Positions 7,380 to 14,699 of a stretch of DNA of 17,875 nt are shown piece by piece (within the stretch, counting starts at the first letter, position 1; every line of letters begins with the position of its first letter). The DNA is from UMGS1502 sp045545435 (GTDB lineage Bacteria > Actinomycetota > Coriobacteriia > Coriobacteriales > Eggerthellaceae), in the NCBI GenBank assembly GCA_045545435.1, contig JAZQAV010000129.1, positions 1 through 17,875 of the forward strand. The letters are read 5' to 3'. The notes beneath the pieces were generated by a model. The model was not told the DNA's origin. It made no database searches and was given only the letters and a program-made list of their open reading frames with translations. Made by a program: the position numbers and the translations under genes.

Positions 7380-9068
7380 ATGCGTTCAATGAATAACGTG
7401 CTTTGCTATGTGGAGACGTGCGTGAGTGCGCAGCCTTCGAAAATTGCGGTTATAGACGAGGTGTCGCAAACTTCGTACATAGAGCTGTACGAAGCCAGTA
7501 AACGTGTTGGCACGGCGCTTTCGCGCTGTGGTGTTGCACGCCAGGGCGTGGTCGTGCTCATGGAAAAAAGCGCGCACACGCTGGGTGTCATGCTGGGCAT
7601 CGTGCAGGCGGGTGCGTTTTATGTTCCCGTTGATCCGTCGGTGCCGCTTGCTCGCTTGCAAAAAATAGTGACCCAGCTGGGTAATCCTTGTATTGTTGTG
7701 GACAGCCAGGAGGCCGCGCCTGCTGGCGTGGACGAAATGGGGCACGTCGTTGAGGCCCAAGAGCTCCTGGGTTCCGACATTGACGAAACCCTGCTGGCAG
7801 CCACGCGCGCCCAAAGTCTGGAAACCGATCCCGTGTACACCTTGTTCACTTCTGGTTCCACGGGCGACCCCAAAGGCGTCGCCATCAGCCATCGTGCCAT
7901 CATCAGTTTCATCGACTCGTTTGTTTCGACGTTCGATTTCAACGAAAACGATCGTTTTGCGAACCAGGCTCCGTTCGATTTCGATGTGTCTACCAAAGAC
8001 ATTTACACCACGTTTGCAACCGGCGCGACCTTGGTGATTGTTCCGCGTGCGTACTTTATGCAGCCGGTCAAGCTCGTTGAGTATTTGCACCAGCACAAGG
8101 CAACGGTGCTCGTGTGGGCGGTTGCGGCGCTGTGCATTGCGAGCGCCTATCACGCTCTTGACAGCGATTTGCTTGCAAGTGTGAGAAAGGTGCTGTTCAG
8201 CGGCGAGGTTATGCCACGCAAGCACCTTGACGAATGGCGTGCGCACCTGCCGCAGGCGCAGTTCGTAAACTTGTACGGTCCCACCGAGATAACCTGCAAT
8301 TGCCTGTATCACGTGCTCGACTCCGCGCGCATGTATGCCGAGGGCATTCCGCTGGGTACTGCGTTTTCGCACTGCCGCGTGTTTCTGGTGGACAGCGCAG
8401 GCGCGCAGGTGACAGAGCCCAACAGCGAGGGCGAGCTGGTGGTGGCCGGTCCGTCTCTAGCGCTGGGGTATGTGGGGATGCCCGAGCAAACTGCCCGCGC
8501 GTTCCCGACGAACGCGCTTAACGCCGCCTATCCCGAACGCGTGTACCGAACGGGCGACGTGGCTGCGTTCTCCGAAGAGGGCGAGCTGTTTTTCCGTGGT
8601 CGCGTAGACAACCAAATTAAGTTCCAGGGCCATCGTATTGAGCTTGAGGAAATAGACGTGGCAATAGAGCGCCATCCGCAGGTGATGCGGTGCCGCTGCG
8701 CCTTTGATACCGAAAAGTCGCGGTTGCGGGCGTTTTACGAAGGTGCGGTGGACAAGCGCGAGCTTGCATCCTACGCACGTCGCGAGCTCCCTGTTCACAT
8801 GATTCCCTCAAGCTTCGAGCAGGTTGAAGAAATGCCGCTTAACAAAAATGGCAAGGTCGATCGCAAACGCTTGCTTGAGCTGCACGCAAAGGCGCGAAAG
8901 GCCAAGCGCGGCACTGCGGGCGCGTCGGCGTCAGCTGATGCGAAGCCCACGGCTGCCGGCGCATCGGCCGCCAGTGCACCGACTGCAACCGCTGCGGTTG
9001 CTGGCGTGGCGGCATCGGCGGATGCGAAGCTTACAGCGTGTCGCAAAACGGACGAAGGGGTTCTTTAG
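7380..9068 (+). CDS. DltA-like amino acid adenylating enzyme (AMP-forming, carrier-protein ligase)
   Basis: This 562-residue ANL-superfamily enzyme starts at an ATG eight bases after GGGGAG. Motifs in order: LFTSGSTGDPKG (A3), FDFDVSTKD with D202 at the position that binds the amino group in DltA, NLYGPTEITCN (A5), YRTGD (A7), the GRVDNQIKFQGHRIELEEI hinge (A8) and NKNGK with the catalytic lysine K492 (A10). It should activate an amino acid as its adenylate and load the carrier protein encoded two genes on. The DltA residue that contacts the D-alanine side chain (Cys269 in Bacillus DltA, in FCGE) is Ser274 here (FSGE), so the substrate may not be D-alanine. Residues 512-562 are an extra Ala/Ser/Thr-rich tail with two copies of ASADAK. 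First gene of the cluster; the decarboxylase starts three bases after its stop. Confidence 0.9.
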   Translation: MRSMNNVLCYVETCVSAQPSKIAVIDEVSQTSYIELYEASKRVGTALSRCGVARQGVVVLMEKSAHTLGVMLGIVQAGAFYVPVDPSVPLARLQKIVTQLGNPCIVVDSQEAAPAGVDEMGHVVEAQELLGSDIDETLLAATRAQSLETDPVYTLFTSGSTGDPKGVAISHRAIISFIDSFVSTFDFNENDRFANQAPFDFDVSTKDIYTTFATGATLVIVPRAYFMQPVKLVEYLHQHKATVLVWAVAALCIASAYHALDSDLLASVRKVLFSGEVMPRKHLDEWRAHLPQAQFVNLYGPTEITCNCLYHVLDSARMYAEGIPLGTAFSHCRVFLVDSAGAQVTEPNSEGELVVAGPSLALGYVGMPEQTARAFPTNALNAAYPERVYRTGDVAAFSEEGELFFRGRVDNQIKFQGHRIELEEIDVAIERHPQVMRCRCAFDTEKSRLRAFYEGAVDKRELASYARRELPVHMIPSSFEQVEEMPLNKNGKVDRKRLLELHAKARKAKRGTAGASASADAKPTAAGASAASAPTATAAVAGVAASADAKLTACRKTDEGVL

Positions 9069-9071
9069 GCT

Positions 9072-10259
9072 ATGGATGCAAACGTTCTTGAACAGGCCCT
9101 CAATGAGTTTCCCACACCGTTTTACCTTTTCGATGAGGGCGAGCTGCACCGTCGGATAGCGCATTTGCAATCGCTGGTGGGCGCGCGGGCTCATCTGTGC
9201 TACGCGATGAAGGCGAATTCATTCATCGTGCAGCAGGCCGCTCGCGATGTGTACCGCTTTGAGGTATGTTCGCCTGGCGAGTTGCGCATTTGCCAAGAGC
9301 AGGGGATTCCTGACGAAAAGTTGGTTATTTCGGGTGTGGTAAAAGACGAAGAGCTCATGCGCGAGCTGGTGTTTGAGCATCCTGCTATCGCCCGCTACAC
9401 CATCGAGTCGCTTTCGCAGTTCGACATGCTCGAGCGCTTGGCGACGCAGGCCGCCTGCCGCATACCCGTGCTCATTCGTTTAACCAGCGGCAATCAGTTT
9501 GGCGTCAACGCGCAAGAGGTAAAAGACCTTGTGCTGCGCGCCATCGCTGGTTCGGCTATTGAATTTTGCGGTGTGCAGTTTTTCTCGGGCACGCAAAAAA
9601 CCTCGCTCAAGCGTCTCAAGCGCGAGCTGACGCAGGTGGACAACCTTATCGCCCAGCTTGAAGAGGAGTGCGGCGCACCGGTTCGCGAGCTTGAATTTGG
9701 CCCGGGATTTCCGGTGATGTACTTCGATTCCGAAGAGGAAGCCGCCGTCAAGCAAGATGAGCTTGCGAAAGGCTTTGGCGAGCTGTTGGCCGACCTGCGC
9801 TTCAAGGGCGAGGTCTCCCTTGAAATGGGCCGCGCGATTGCTGCCAGCTGCGGTACCTACGTTACGCGTTTCGTGGACCTTAAAACCAACGCTGGCGAGA
9901 ATTACGCCCTGGTTGATGGCGGCAAGCATCAAATTGCCTACTTTGGTAACGCCTTGGCGATGAACCAGCCTCCCTGCTGGCAGTACCCTGCGCGCGAGGG
10001 CGAGGAGGTTTCAATATGGAACATATGCGGATCGCTGTGCACCGTGAACGACATTCTGGCCAAGCAGCTGCCACTTCGTGCACCGGTCGTGGGTGACGCG
10101 CTGGTATTCGAGCGCGCGGGAGCGTATTGCATGACCGAGGGCATTTCGCTGTTTTTGAGCCGCGACCTTCCACGGGTGGTGCTGCGTGACGCAAGCGGTG
10201 CTCTGCGGCTCGCGCGCGATAGCGTGCAAACGTACGTCTTCAACAATCCGGCGTGCTAG
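9072..10259 (+). CDS. Type III (alanine-racemase fold) PLP-dependent decarboxylase, LysA/ODC-like
   Basis: The 395-residue protein has the order of motifs of the ornithine/diaminopimelate decarboxylase family. There is the PLP lysine K47 in CYAMKAN, an N-terminal TIM barrel, the glycine-rich phosphate loop EFGPGFPVMYF, EMGRAIAASCGTYVTR, YALVDGGKHQ, and a late catalytic-type Cys (about C323) in CGSLCTVND, then GAYCMTEG. The usual HxHIGS barrel motif is changed to QFFSGTQ, and the substrate-binding C-terminal segment differs from true LysA. It is therefore probably not the lysine-biosynthesis enzyme; decarboxylation of another amino acid or of a carrier-linked intermediate is possible. It lies between the adenylase and carrier genes, the same trio seen beside exosortase A loci (families TIGR03098 and TIGR03099), which supports a joint role. 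Confidence 0.85.
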   Translation: MDANVLEQALNEFPTPFYLFDEGELHRRIAHLQSLVGARAHLCYAMKANSFIVQQAARDVYRFEVCSPGELRICQEQGIPDEKLVISGVVKDEELMRELVFEHPAIARYTIESLSQFDMLERLATQAACRIPVLIRLTSGNQFGVNAQEVKDLVLRAIAGSAIEFCGVQFFSGTQKTSLKRLKRELTQVDNLIAQLEEECGAPVRELEFGPGFPVMYFDSEEEAAVKQDELAKGFGELLADLRFKGEVSLEMGRAIAASCGTYVTRFVDLKTNAGENYALVDGGKHQIAYFGNALAMNQPPCWQYPAREGEEVSIWNICGSLCTVNDILAKQLPLRAPVVGDALVFERAGAYCMTEGISLFLSRDLPRVVLRDASGALRLARDSVQTYVFNNPAC

Positions 10260-10260
10260 G

Positions 10261-10291
10261 GCGCAAAACAGTCGCTCATTTGCGCATATTT
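10261..10291 (+). other. Intercistronic hairpin with U-rich tail (possible attenuator)
   Basis: GCGCAAA (10261-10267) pairs with TTTGCGC (10279-10285) and is followed by ATATTTT, immediately after the decarboxylase stop. A second hairpin, GAGCTT/AAGCTC (10325-10341), follows before the carrier gene. They could reduce or protect transcript between the enzyme and carrier genes. Confidence 0.35.
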
Positions 10292-10371
10292 TAAGGAATG
10301 GCGTTAACCAGAACACGACTAAAAGAGCTTGGGATAAGCTCCAAATGGAGAAAACGAAGAGAGGATTTGCC

Positions 10372-10611
10372 TTGAAAGATCAGATCATCGAGATTCTTGA
10401 AGATATCAATCCCGACGCCGATTACGAAACGTGCACCACGCTCATTGACGATCGCGTCATTGATTCGTTGGGCATGGTGTCGTTGGTTGCCGAGCTTGAG
10501 GATGCCTTCGACATTACCGTCCCCGCGGTAAAAGTAGTGCGTGAAAACTTTAATTCGGTTGATGCCATCTGCGCTCTTGTTATCGAGCTCGTTGACGAGG
10601 ACGAAGACTAG
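10372..10611 (+). CDS. DltC-like (amino)acyl carrier protein
   Basis: The TTG at 10372 gives 79 residues, normal for acyl and D-alanyl carrier proteins, and sits seven bases after AGAGAGG; an in-frame ATG at 10345 has no comparable ribosome site. The phosphopantetheine serine is in DDRVIDSLGMVSL, with the downstream helix AELEDAFDITVPAVKV typical of the four-helix carrier fold. The protein is acidic, as expected. It should be activated by a phosphopantetheinyl transferase encoded elsewhere, receive an aminoacyl group from the upstream adenylase, and deliver it to the membrane acyltransferase that follows. The DSLG motif and the size are closer to DltC and small dedicated carriers than to the fatty-acid ACP (usual DSLDTVEL). 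Confidence 0.92.
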   Translation: MKDQIIEILEDINPDADYETCTTLIDDRVIDSLGMVSLVAELEDAFDITVPAVKVVRENFNSVDAICALVIELVDEDED

Positions 10612-10666
10612 CGGCTTGCTGTTTGCCGCCGCGGCTCCGTTTGCTTGGCTGCCTACGGGCACAATT

Positions 10667-10695
10667 AAGGTGCCGCAATCTCTTTTGCGATTATG
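10667..10695 (+). promoter_or_regulatory. Shine-Dalgarno bridged to the MBOAT start by a hairpin
   Basis: The only purine-rich site before the ATG at 10693 is AAGG (10667-10670), 22 bases away. A hairpin CGCAA-TCTCTT-TTGCG (10674-10689) lies between. If folded, it would reduce the effective gap to about six bases. No other start is available, since an in-frame stop lies at 10666-10668. Confidence 0.4.
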
Positions 10696-12303
10696 GTTTC
10701 ATACTTCACCCCCGTCTTCCTATTCGCGTTTTTACCCGCATCAGTTATAGCCTACGCGCTGGCCCCCCGCCGAGCGCGTGGGCTTGTTCTGCTTCTGTTC
10801 AGCTATGCATTTGTGGCAATCATCAGCCACTTTCTTATTGCTTTCTTGTTTGCGACCACCTTGGTCACCTATGGGCTGGCGCGCGGCATGCAGGGCATGC
10901 TTGCCCAGCGCGACGCGCAGCTGAAAGAGACGAAATCGGGCAAAAAGGCAATAAAGGCGGCGTGCAAGAAACGCATGAAGCTTTTGTTTGTCGCCGGCGT
11001 GCTGATTAACTTCGGCATTTTGGTCGCGCTGAAGTACCTGGTGTTCTTTGGCGAGGTAACAGCGTCCATACTGGGGCTTTTCGGCATTCAAACGGCGTTC
11101 AATATACCACGCATCGGCATTACCATCGGTATATCGTTCTACACGCTCATGGCGGTTTCCTACCTGCTGGACGTGTACCGCGAAACCGTTGCGGCCGACA
11201 ACAATCTGGGTCGCGTCGCGCTGTTCCTGGCCTTTTTCCCGCAGATCATGGAAGGCCCCATCTGCCGCTACGGACAAACCGCTCAGGCGCTGTGGGCTGG
11301 CGAGAGCATCAAGCGCGACAACCTTAATTACGGCATGCTGCGCATTGCCGTTGGCCTCGTGAAAAAAATGGTGGTGGCCGACCGTTTGAACGTGTTCGTC
11401 CAGCCGGTTTTCGAAGGCTACGCAAATTACGATGGCGGCATCATCGCATTTGCCGCCATTTTGTATACCGTGCAGTTGTACTGCGACTTCTCGGGATGCA
11501 TGGACGTTGCCATTGGTATGGCGCGCATATTCAACGTGAATTTGCCCGAGAACTTCCGCCAGCCGTTCTTCTCAAAGACGGCATCGGAGTTCTGGCAACG
11601 CTGGCACGTTACGCTGGGCACGTGGTTCAAGGATTATATCTACTACCCGGTATCGTTGTCCAAGCCGGTGAAAACGCTCACGACCAAAGCGCGCAAACGT
11701 TTTGGTAGCCGCTATGGTCCGCTTATGACCAGCTCTATTGCGCTGTTCTGCGTATGGTTGGGCAACGGTTTGTGGCATGGTGCCGGATCGCAGTACGTTG
11801 CCTTTGGTATGTACTACTTCGTGCTTATTGTTGCGGGCGGCTTCATTGAGCCGGTGGCACAGTCGTTTGCAAACAAACACGGCATCAATCGCGAAAGTGC
11901 GCCGTACAAGGCGTTTCGTATTGCGCGCACGCTTATCGTTATCTTCTCGGGCGAGCTTATTTTCCGCTCGCTCAGCTTTGTGGCAAGCCTCGAGATGTTC
12001 TATCGCATTGCCACCAATTTCACGCTTGAATCCTTTGCGAACGGATACGTCTTCCAAATTGGCGTGGTAGATGTGAGCAGCTCGTTTATCGCGGCTGACC
12101 TTATTTTGGTAACCGTGCTGTTTGCGCTGGTGATAGCCTACGACTTGGCCAATGAGCGCGGCCATAACATCTACGACCTGCTGGTGGGCGCGAATGCCTT
12201 TGTGCGCTGGGCGGTTTGGCTTGCGCTCATTTTGACCGTCGTGGTGTTTGGTGCATACGGATTTGGATACGCGCCTGTCGATCCTCTGTACGCGCATTTC
12301 TAG
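10693..12303 (+). CDS. MBOAT-family membrane O-acyltransferase (AlgI/DltB-like)
   Basis: This 536-residue polytopic membrane protein has about ten or more hydrophobic helices and the MBOAT signatures. FFPQIMEGPICRY, an LYCDFSGCMDVAIGMARIF segment, and FWQRWHVTLGTWFKDYIYYP (H305) are followed by NGLWHGAGSQYVAFG (H362), the invariant catalytic histidine region. Length and motifs are closer to AlgI than to the shorter DltB. Family role: take an acyl or aminoacyl group from a cytoplasmic carrier and transfer it across the membrane to a polysaccharide or to a partner SGNH protein. Residues about 70-100 are a basic cytoplasmic loop. It is followed seven bases later by the SGNH gene, the classic MBOAT-SGNH pairing. 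The carrier gene immediately upstream indicates that the donor is the carrier-linked aminoacyl group. Confidence 0.93.
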   Translation: MVSYFTPVFLFAFLPASVIAYALAPRRARGLVLLLFSYAFVAIISHFLIAFLFATTLVTYGLARGMQGMLAQRDAQLKETKSGKKAIKAACKKRMKLLFVAGVLINFGILVALKYLVFFGEVTASILGLFGIQTAFNIPRIGITIGISFYTLMAVSYLLDVYRETVAADNNLGRVALFLAFFPQIMEGPICRYGQTAQALWAGESIKRDNLNYGMLRIAVGLVKKMVVADRLNVFVQPVFEGYANYDGGIIAFAAILYTVQLYCDFSGCMDVAIGMARIFNVNLPENFRQPFFSKTASEFWQRWHVTLGTWFKDYIYYPVSLSKPVKTLTTKARKRFGSRYGPLMTSSIALFCVWLGNGLWHGAGSQYVAFGMYYFVLIVAGGFIEPVAQSFANKHGINRESAPYKAFRIARTLIVIFSGELIFRSLSFVASLEMFYRIATNFTLESFANGYVFQIGVVDVSSSFIAADLILVTVLFALVIAYDLANERGHNIYDLLVGANAFVRWAVWLALILTVVVFGAYGFGYAPVDPLYAHF

Positions 12304-12310
12304 GAGTAGC

Positions 12311-13315
12311 ATGGCAGAGCAGAAGAAACAGAGCATATCGAGGGCGTTCGGAACCGCTGGCATTGTTCTTGCGGTGCTGTTCGCATGCCTGCTTGCGTTG
12401 TCTTTCGTGCTTACTCCCAAAGACAATTCGCCGGAATCGGGGATGGTTGACGCCGAGGCCTACGGTGTGCTGGGTGAACCGGTTGGCACGGTGGACCTTA
12501 TCGTCATGGGCAACAGTGAGACCTTCACCAGCTTCACGCCGCTGCATATGTGGCACGAGCGGGGCTTCACGTCGTATGTGTGCGGCACGAAAGGCCAAAT
12601 GCTGCCGCATGCCGATGTTGTTTTACATCGCGTGACCGAAACGCATCGCCCGCGTATTGTGATCATAGAAGCCGACATGGTTTACGAGCCCGCTCCCGCA
12701 AGTGTTGTTGCCACGCGTTTGGGCAAATGGCTGCTTCCCGTATTCGAATACCACAATCGCTGGAAACAGCTGACGCTTGAAGACTTCACCACGTTGCCGA
12801 AAGCAACCTGGACCGATCCCTTCAAGGGTTACCAAATTAACCGCGACGTGAATCCTGCCCAACCGCGCGATTACATGGCGCCAACCGACGCGGTGCAGCC
12901 CATTGAACGTATGAACGAGTTGTTGCTGCGCGACATGGTGAACCATTGCCGCGCTATTGGCGCAACGCCCATTTTGGTGAGTGCTCCCAGTATGAATAAC
13001 TGGAGCATGGCAAAGCACAACGGCATTAGCGCATGGGCCCAAAGCGCGGGCGTTGTTTACAAGGATTTCAATCTGCCCGAAAGTGGTGCCCACATCGATT
13101 GGACGCGCGATACGCGCGATTCAGGTACGCACTTGAATCACTGTGGCGCCGTGAAGTTCTCGAGTGCTTTTGGAGCATGGCTTTCAGAGAATTACGACAT
13201 GCCCGACCACCGCGGTGATGACGCGTATAGCTCATGGCATGCGGCCTACGACCATTATGCGCGCGTGGTTGAAAACGCTCGCGAGGGCGCCGGGAGCGTT
13301 TCCGAGCACAGCTAA
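12311..13315 (+). CDS. Membrane-anchored SGNH-hydrolase-like protein (DltD/AlgX-position)
   Basis: The ATG at 12311 directly follows TAGGAG (12301-12306), giving 334 residues. Residues about 12-34 form a single hydrophobic segment after a basic start, a signal anchor that places the rest outside the membrane. The SGNH nucleophile block is VMGNSETFTSF (S69) and the C-terminal Asp/His block is DSGTHLNHCGA (D270, H274), the expected spacing and context for a DltD, AlgX or PatB-type acyl-transfer domain. It probably accepts the group moved by the MBOAT protein and passes it to the extracellular polymer. The acceptor, whether teichoic acid, capsule or other glycan, cannot be read from the sequence. 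The assignment to the SGNH superfamily is firm; DltD orthology is not. Confidence 0.82.
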   Translation: MAEQKKQSISRAFGTAGIVLAVLFACLLALSFVLTPKDNSPESGMVDAEAYGVLGEPVGTVDLIVMGNSETFTSFTPLHMWHERGFTSYVCGTKGQMLPHADVVLHRVTETHRPRIVIIEADMVYEPAPASVVATRLGKWLLPVFEYHNRWKQLTLEDFTTLPKATWTDPFKGYQINRDVNPAQPRDYMAPTDAVQPIERMNELLLRDMVNHCRAIGATPILVSAPSMNNWSMAKHNGISAWAQSAGVVYKDFNLPESGAHIDWTRDTRDSGTHLNHCGAVKFSSAFGAWLSENYDMPDHRGDDAYSSWHAAYDHYARVVENAREGAGSVSEHS

Positions 13316-13400
13316 ATGTCTAAGCGCACAAATTGCCTGGCAAAGGCCTTGTTGGGGCGGGTACAACCCACAGGAGTTCGAAAGCTGAAAAAGGACGAAC

Positions 13401-14567
13401 ATGGCTCAAGAAGATCGCGATGGAGATAAGCTGGTCAATTACCTGACGATGGTGGGGCATTTGTGCGCCGATCTCTGCCAAAGCGCGATTTCGGCCGTGT
13501 TGCCCTTCTTGGTGGTGGCGCATGGGTGGTCTTATACCGCGGTGGGCTTTTTGGTGTTTGCGTCCAACGTGACCTCTGCTGTTATCCAACCGTTGTTTGG
13601 CGTAATAGGAGATAAACGGCCCAGCCCGTGGTTCATGTCGTTGGGTGTGCTTATGGCGGGTGCAGGAATATGCTGCGTTGGCCTGTTCGACGACTACTGG
13701 ACCATTATCTTCGCCGCTATGCTTACCGGCGTCGGCGCAGCCATTTACCATCCCGAAGGTGCCCGTTTGGCCAATTTGTCGGCAGGCACGCGCAAGGCAG
13801 CCGGCATGAGCATTTTTGCCGTTGGCGGGAATATCGGCTTTTTCCTGGGGCCGCTTATCACGGCAGCCTTCCTTACTGCATTCGGCATGCGCGGAACCGT
13901 TGTGTTCATAGTGCCTTCCATTGCGTGCGCGGCAGTACTCTTGTTCTTCAACAAGCGTTTCGTGGCGTTGGGGACCGTGGCTGCGGGCGAGGTCAAAGAC
14001 GATACGGTGCGCGAGCACTGGGGTAAGTTTTGGCTGGTGATGGGCCTGCTGTCGCTTCGTTCTATTGTAGGCGCCGGTATCGTGTCGTTTATTCCGCTGT
14101 TTATGCTGGGACCGTTGGGCCAGCCTGAAACCATAAGCTCGCTCACGTTGTCGGCGTTCGCGATTGCAGGCGCGTTTGCAACCGCCATTTCGGGTTGGGC
14201 GTCATCACGCTGGGGGGTTCATAAGCTCACTATTGCGTGCATGGTTGCCTCCACGCTGCTCATTGGCGCTTTTGCGCTGAACAATTCCGTAGTTGCAGCT
14301 GTTGCCATTGCTATGTTGCTGTCCGTTTTCAACAACTTGTTTTACCCGTCCAGCGTTGCGTTGGGCATGAGCTACGTGCCAAAGCATTTGGGAACGGCTT
14401 CGGGCCTTTCGTACGGTGTTGCCATTAGCATTGGCGGTATGGCCACGCCGCTGTTGGGTTCCGTGGGAGACACGATGGGCCTGGTAACCGTGATGTTGGT
14501 GCTGGCAGGCGTTTCTCTTGCTGGTACACTGGTGGCCCTGTTGGTAGCGCACGCCGATAAGCGCTAA
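13401..14567 (+). CDS. MFS transporter, fosmidomycin-resistance (Fsr) type
   Basis: The protein has 388 residues with about twelve membrane helices. The ATG follows AAGGA by six bases. Early motifs GHLCADLCQSAISAVLPFLV, VIQPLFGVIGDKRP and IYHPEGARLANL, followed by FAVGGNIGFFLGPL, match the Fsr subfamily of the major facilitator superfamily, whose known member exports fosmidomycin; many relatives have unknown substrates. It lies 85 bp after the SGNH gene on the same strand without an obvious terminator or promoter between, so it may be cotranscribed with the adenylase cluster, but a functional link is unproven. The stop codon lies in the first copy of a 15-bp triplicate repeat (14553-14598). 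Confidence 0.88.
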   Translation: MAQEDRDGDKLVNYLTMVGHLCADLCQSAISAVLPFLVVAHGWSYTAVGFLVFASNVTSAVIQPLFGVIGDKRPSPWFMSLGVLMAGAGICCVGLFDDYWTIIFAAMLTGVGAAIYHPEGARLANLSAGTRKAAGMSIFAVGGNIGFFLGPLITAAFLTAFGMRGTVVFIVPSIACAAVLLFFNKRFVALGTVAAGEVKDDTVREHWGKFWLVMGLLSLRSIVGAGIVSFIPLFMLGPLGQPETISSLTLSAFAIAGAFATAISGWASSRWGVHKLTIACMVASTLLIGAFALNNSVVAAVAIAMLLSVFNNLFYPSSVALGMSYVPKHLGTASGLSYGVAISIGGMATPLLGSVGDTMGLVTVMLVLAGVSLAGTLVALLVAHADKR

Positions 14568-14598
14568 GCCGACAAGCGCTAAGCTGATAAGCGGCTAA
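14553..14598 (+). repeat. 15-bp tandem triplication over the MFS stop codon
   Basis: Three adjacent near-identical units, GCCGATAAGCGCTAA, GCCGACAAGCGCTAA and GCTGATAAGCGGCTAA, cover the last codons and the stop. The second copy keeps frame and repeats the stop; the third carries one inserted base. Confidence 0.85.
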
Positions 14599-14612
14599 TC
14601 CGCCGAAACAAG

Positions 14613-14647
14613 AAGGCCGCCGTAACCTTGCGGGTTGCGGCGGCCTT
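14613..14647. terminator. Bidirectional terminator hairpin between convergent genes
   Basis: AAGGCCGCCG (14613-14622) pairs perfectly with CGGCGGCCTT (14638-14647); the loop contains a further ACC/GGGT pairing. It lies between the MFS gene and the convergent acyl-CoA synthetase. T-runs are short on both sides, but the GC-rich stem and position favour termination in both directions. Confidence 0.75.
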
Positions 14648-14699
14648 GGCATTCTTGGCTTCTGCTCGAGTTGCAGCGCTATTGCTCAAAGTTGCGGCG

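Noticed and set aside
9072..10259. Diaminopimelate decarboxylase for lysine synthesis (lysA)
   Set aside because: Key LysA motifs differ, and the gene is locked between an adenylase and a carrier gene rather than lysine or threonine genes.
6231..10259. Siderophore operon (SbnA-like synthase with SbnH-like decarboxylase)
   Set aside because: A strong terminator separates the cysteine-synthase gene from the cluster, no NIS synthetase is present, and the adenylase, MBOAT and SGNH genes point to surface modification.
11572..12426. 284-residue open frame on the - strand
   Set aside because: It is antisense to the MBOAT and SGNH genes, is rich in basic residues and has no domain pattern.
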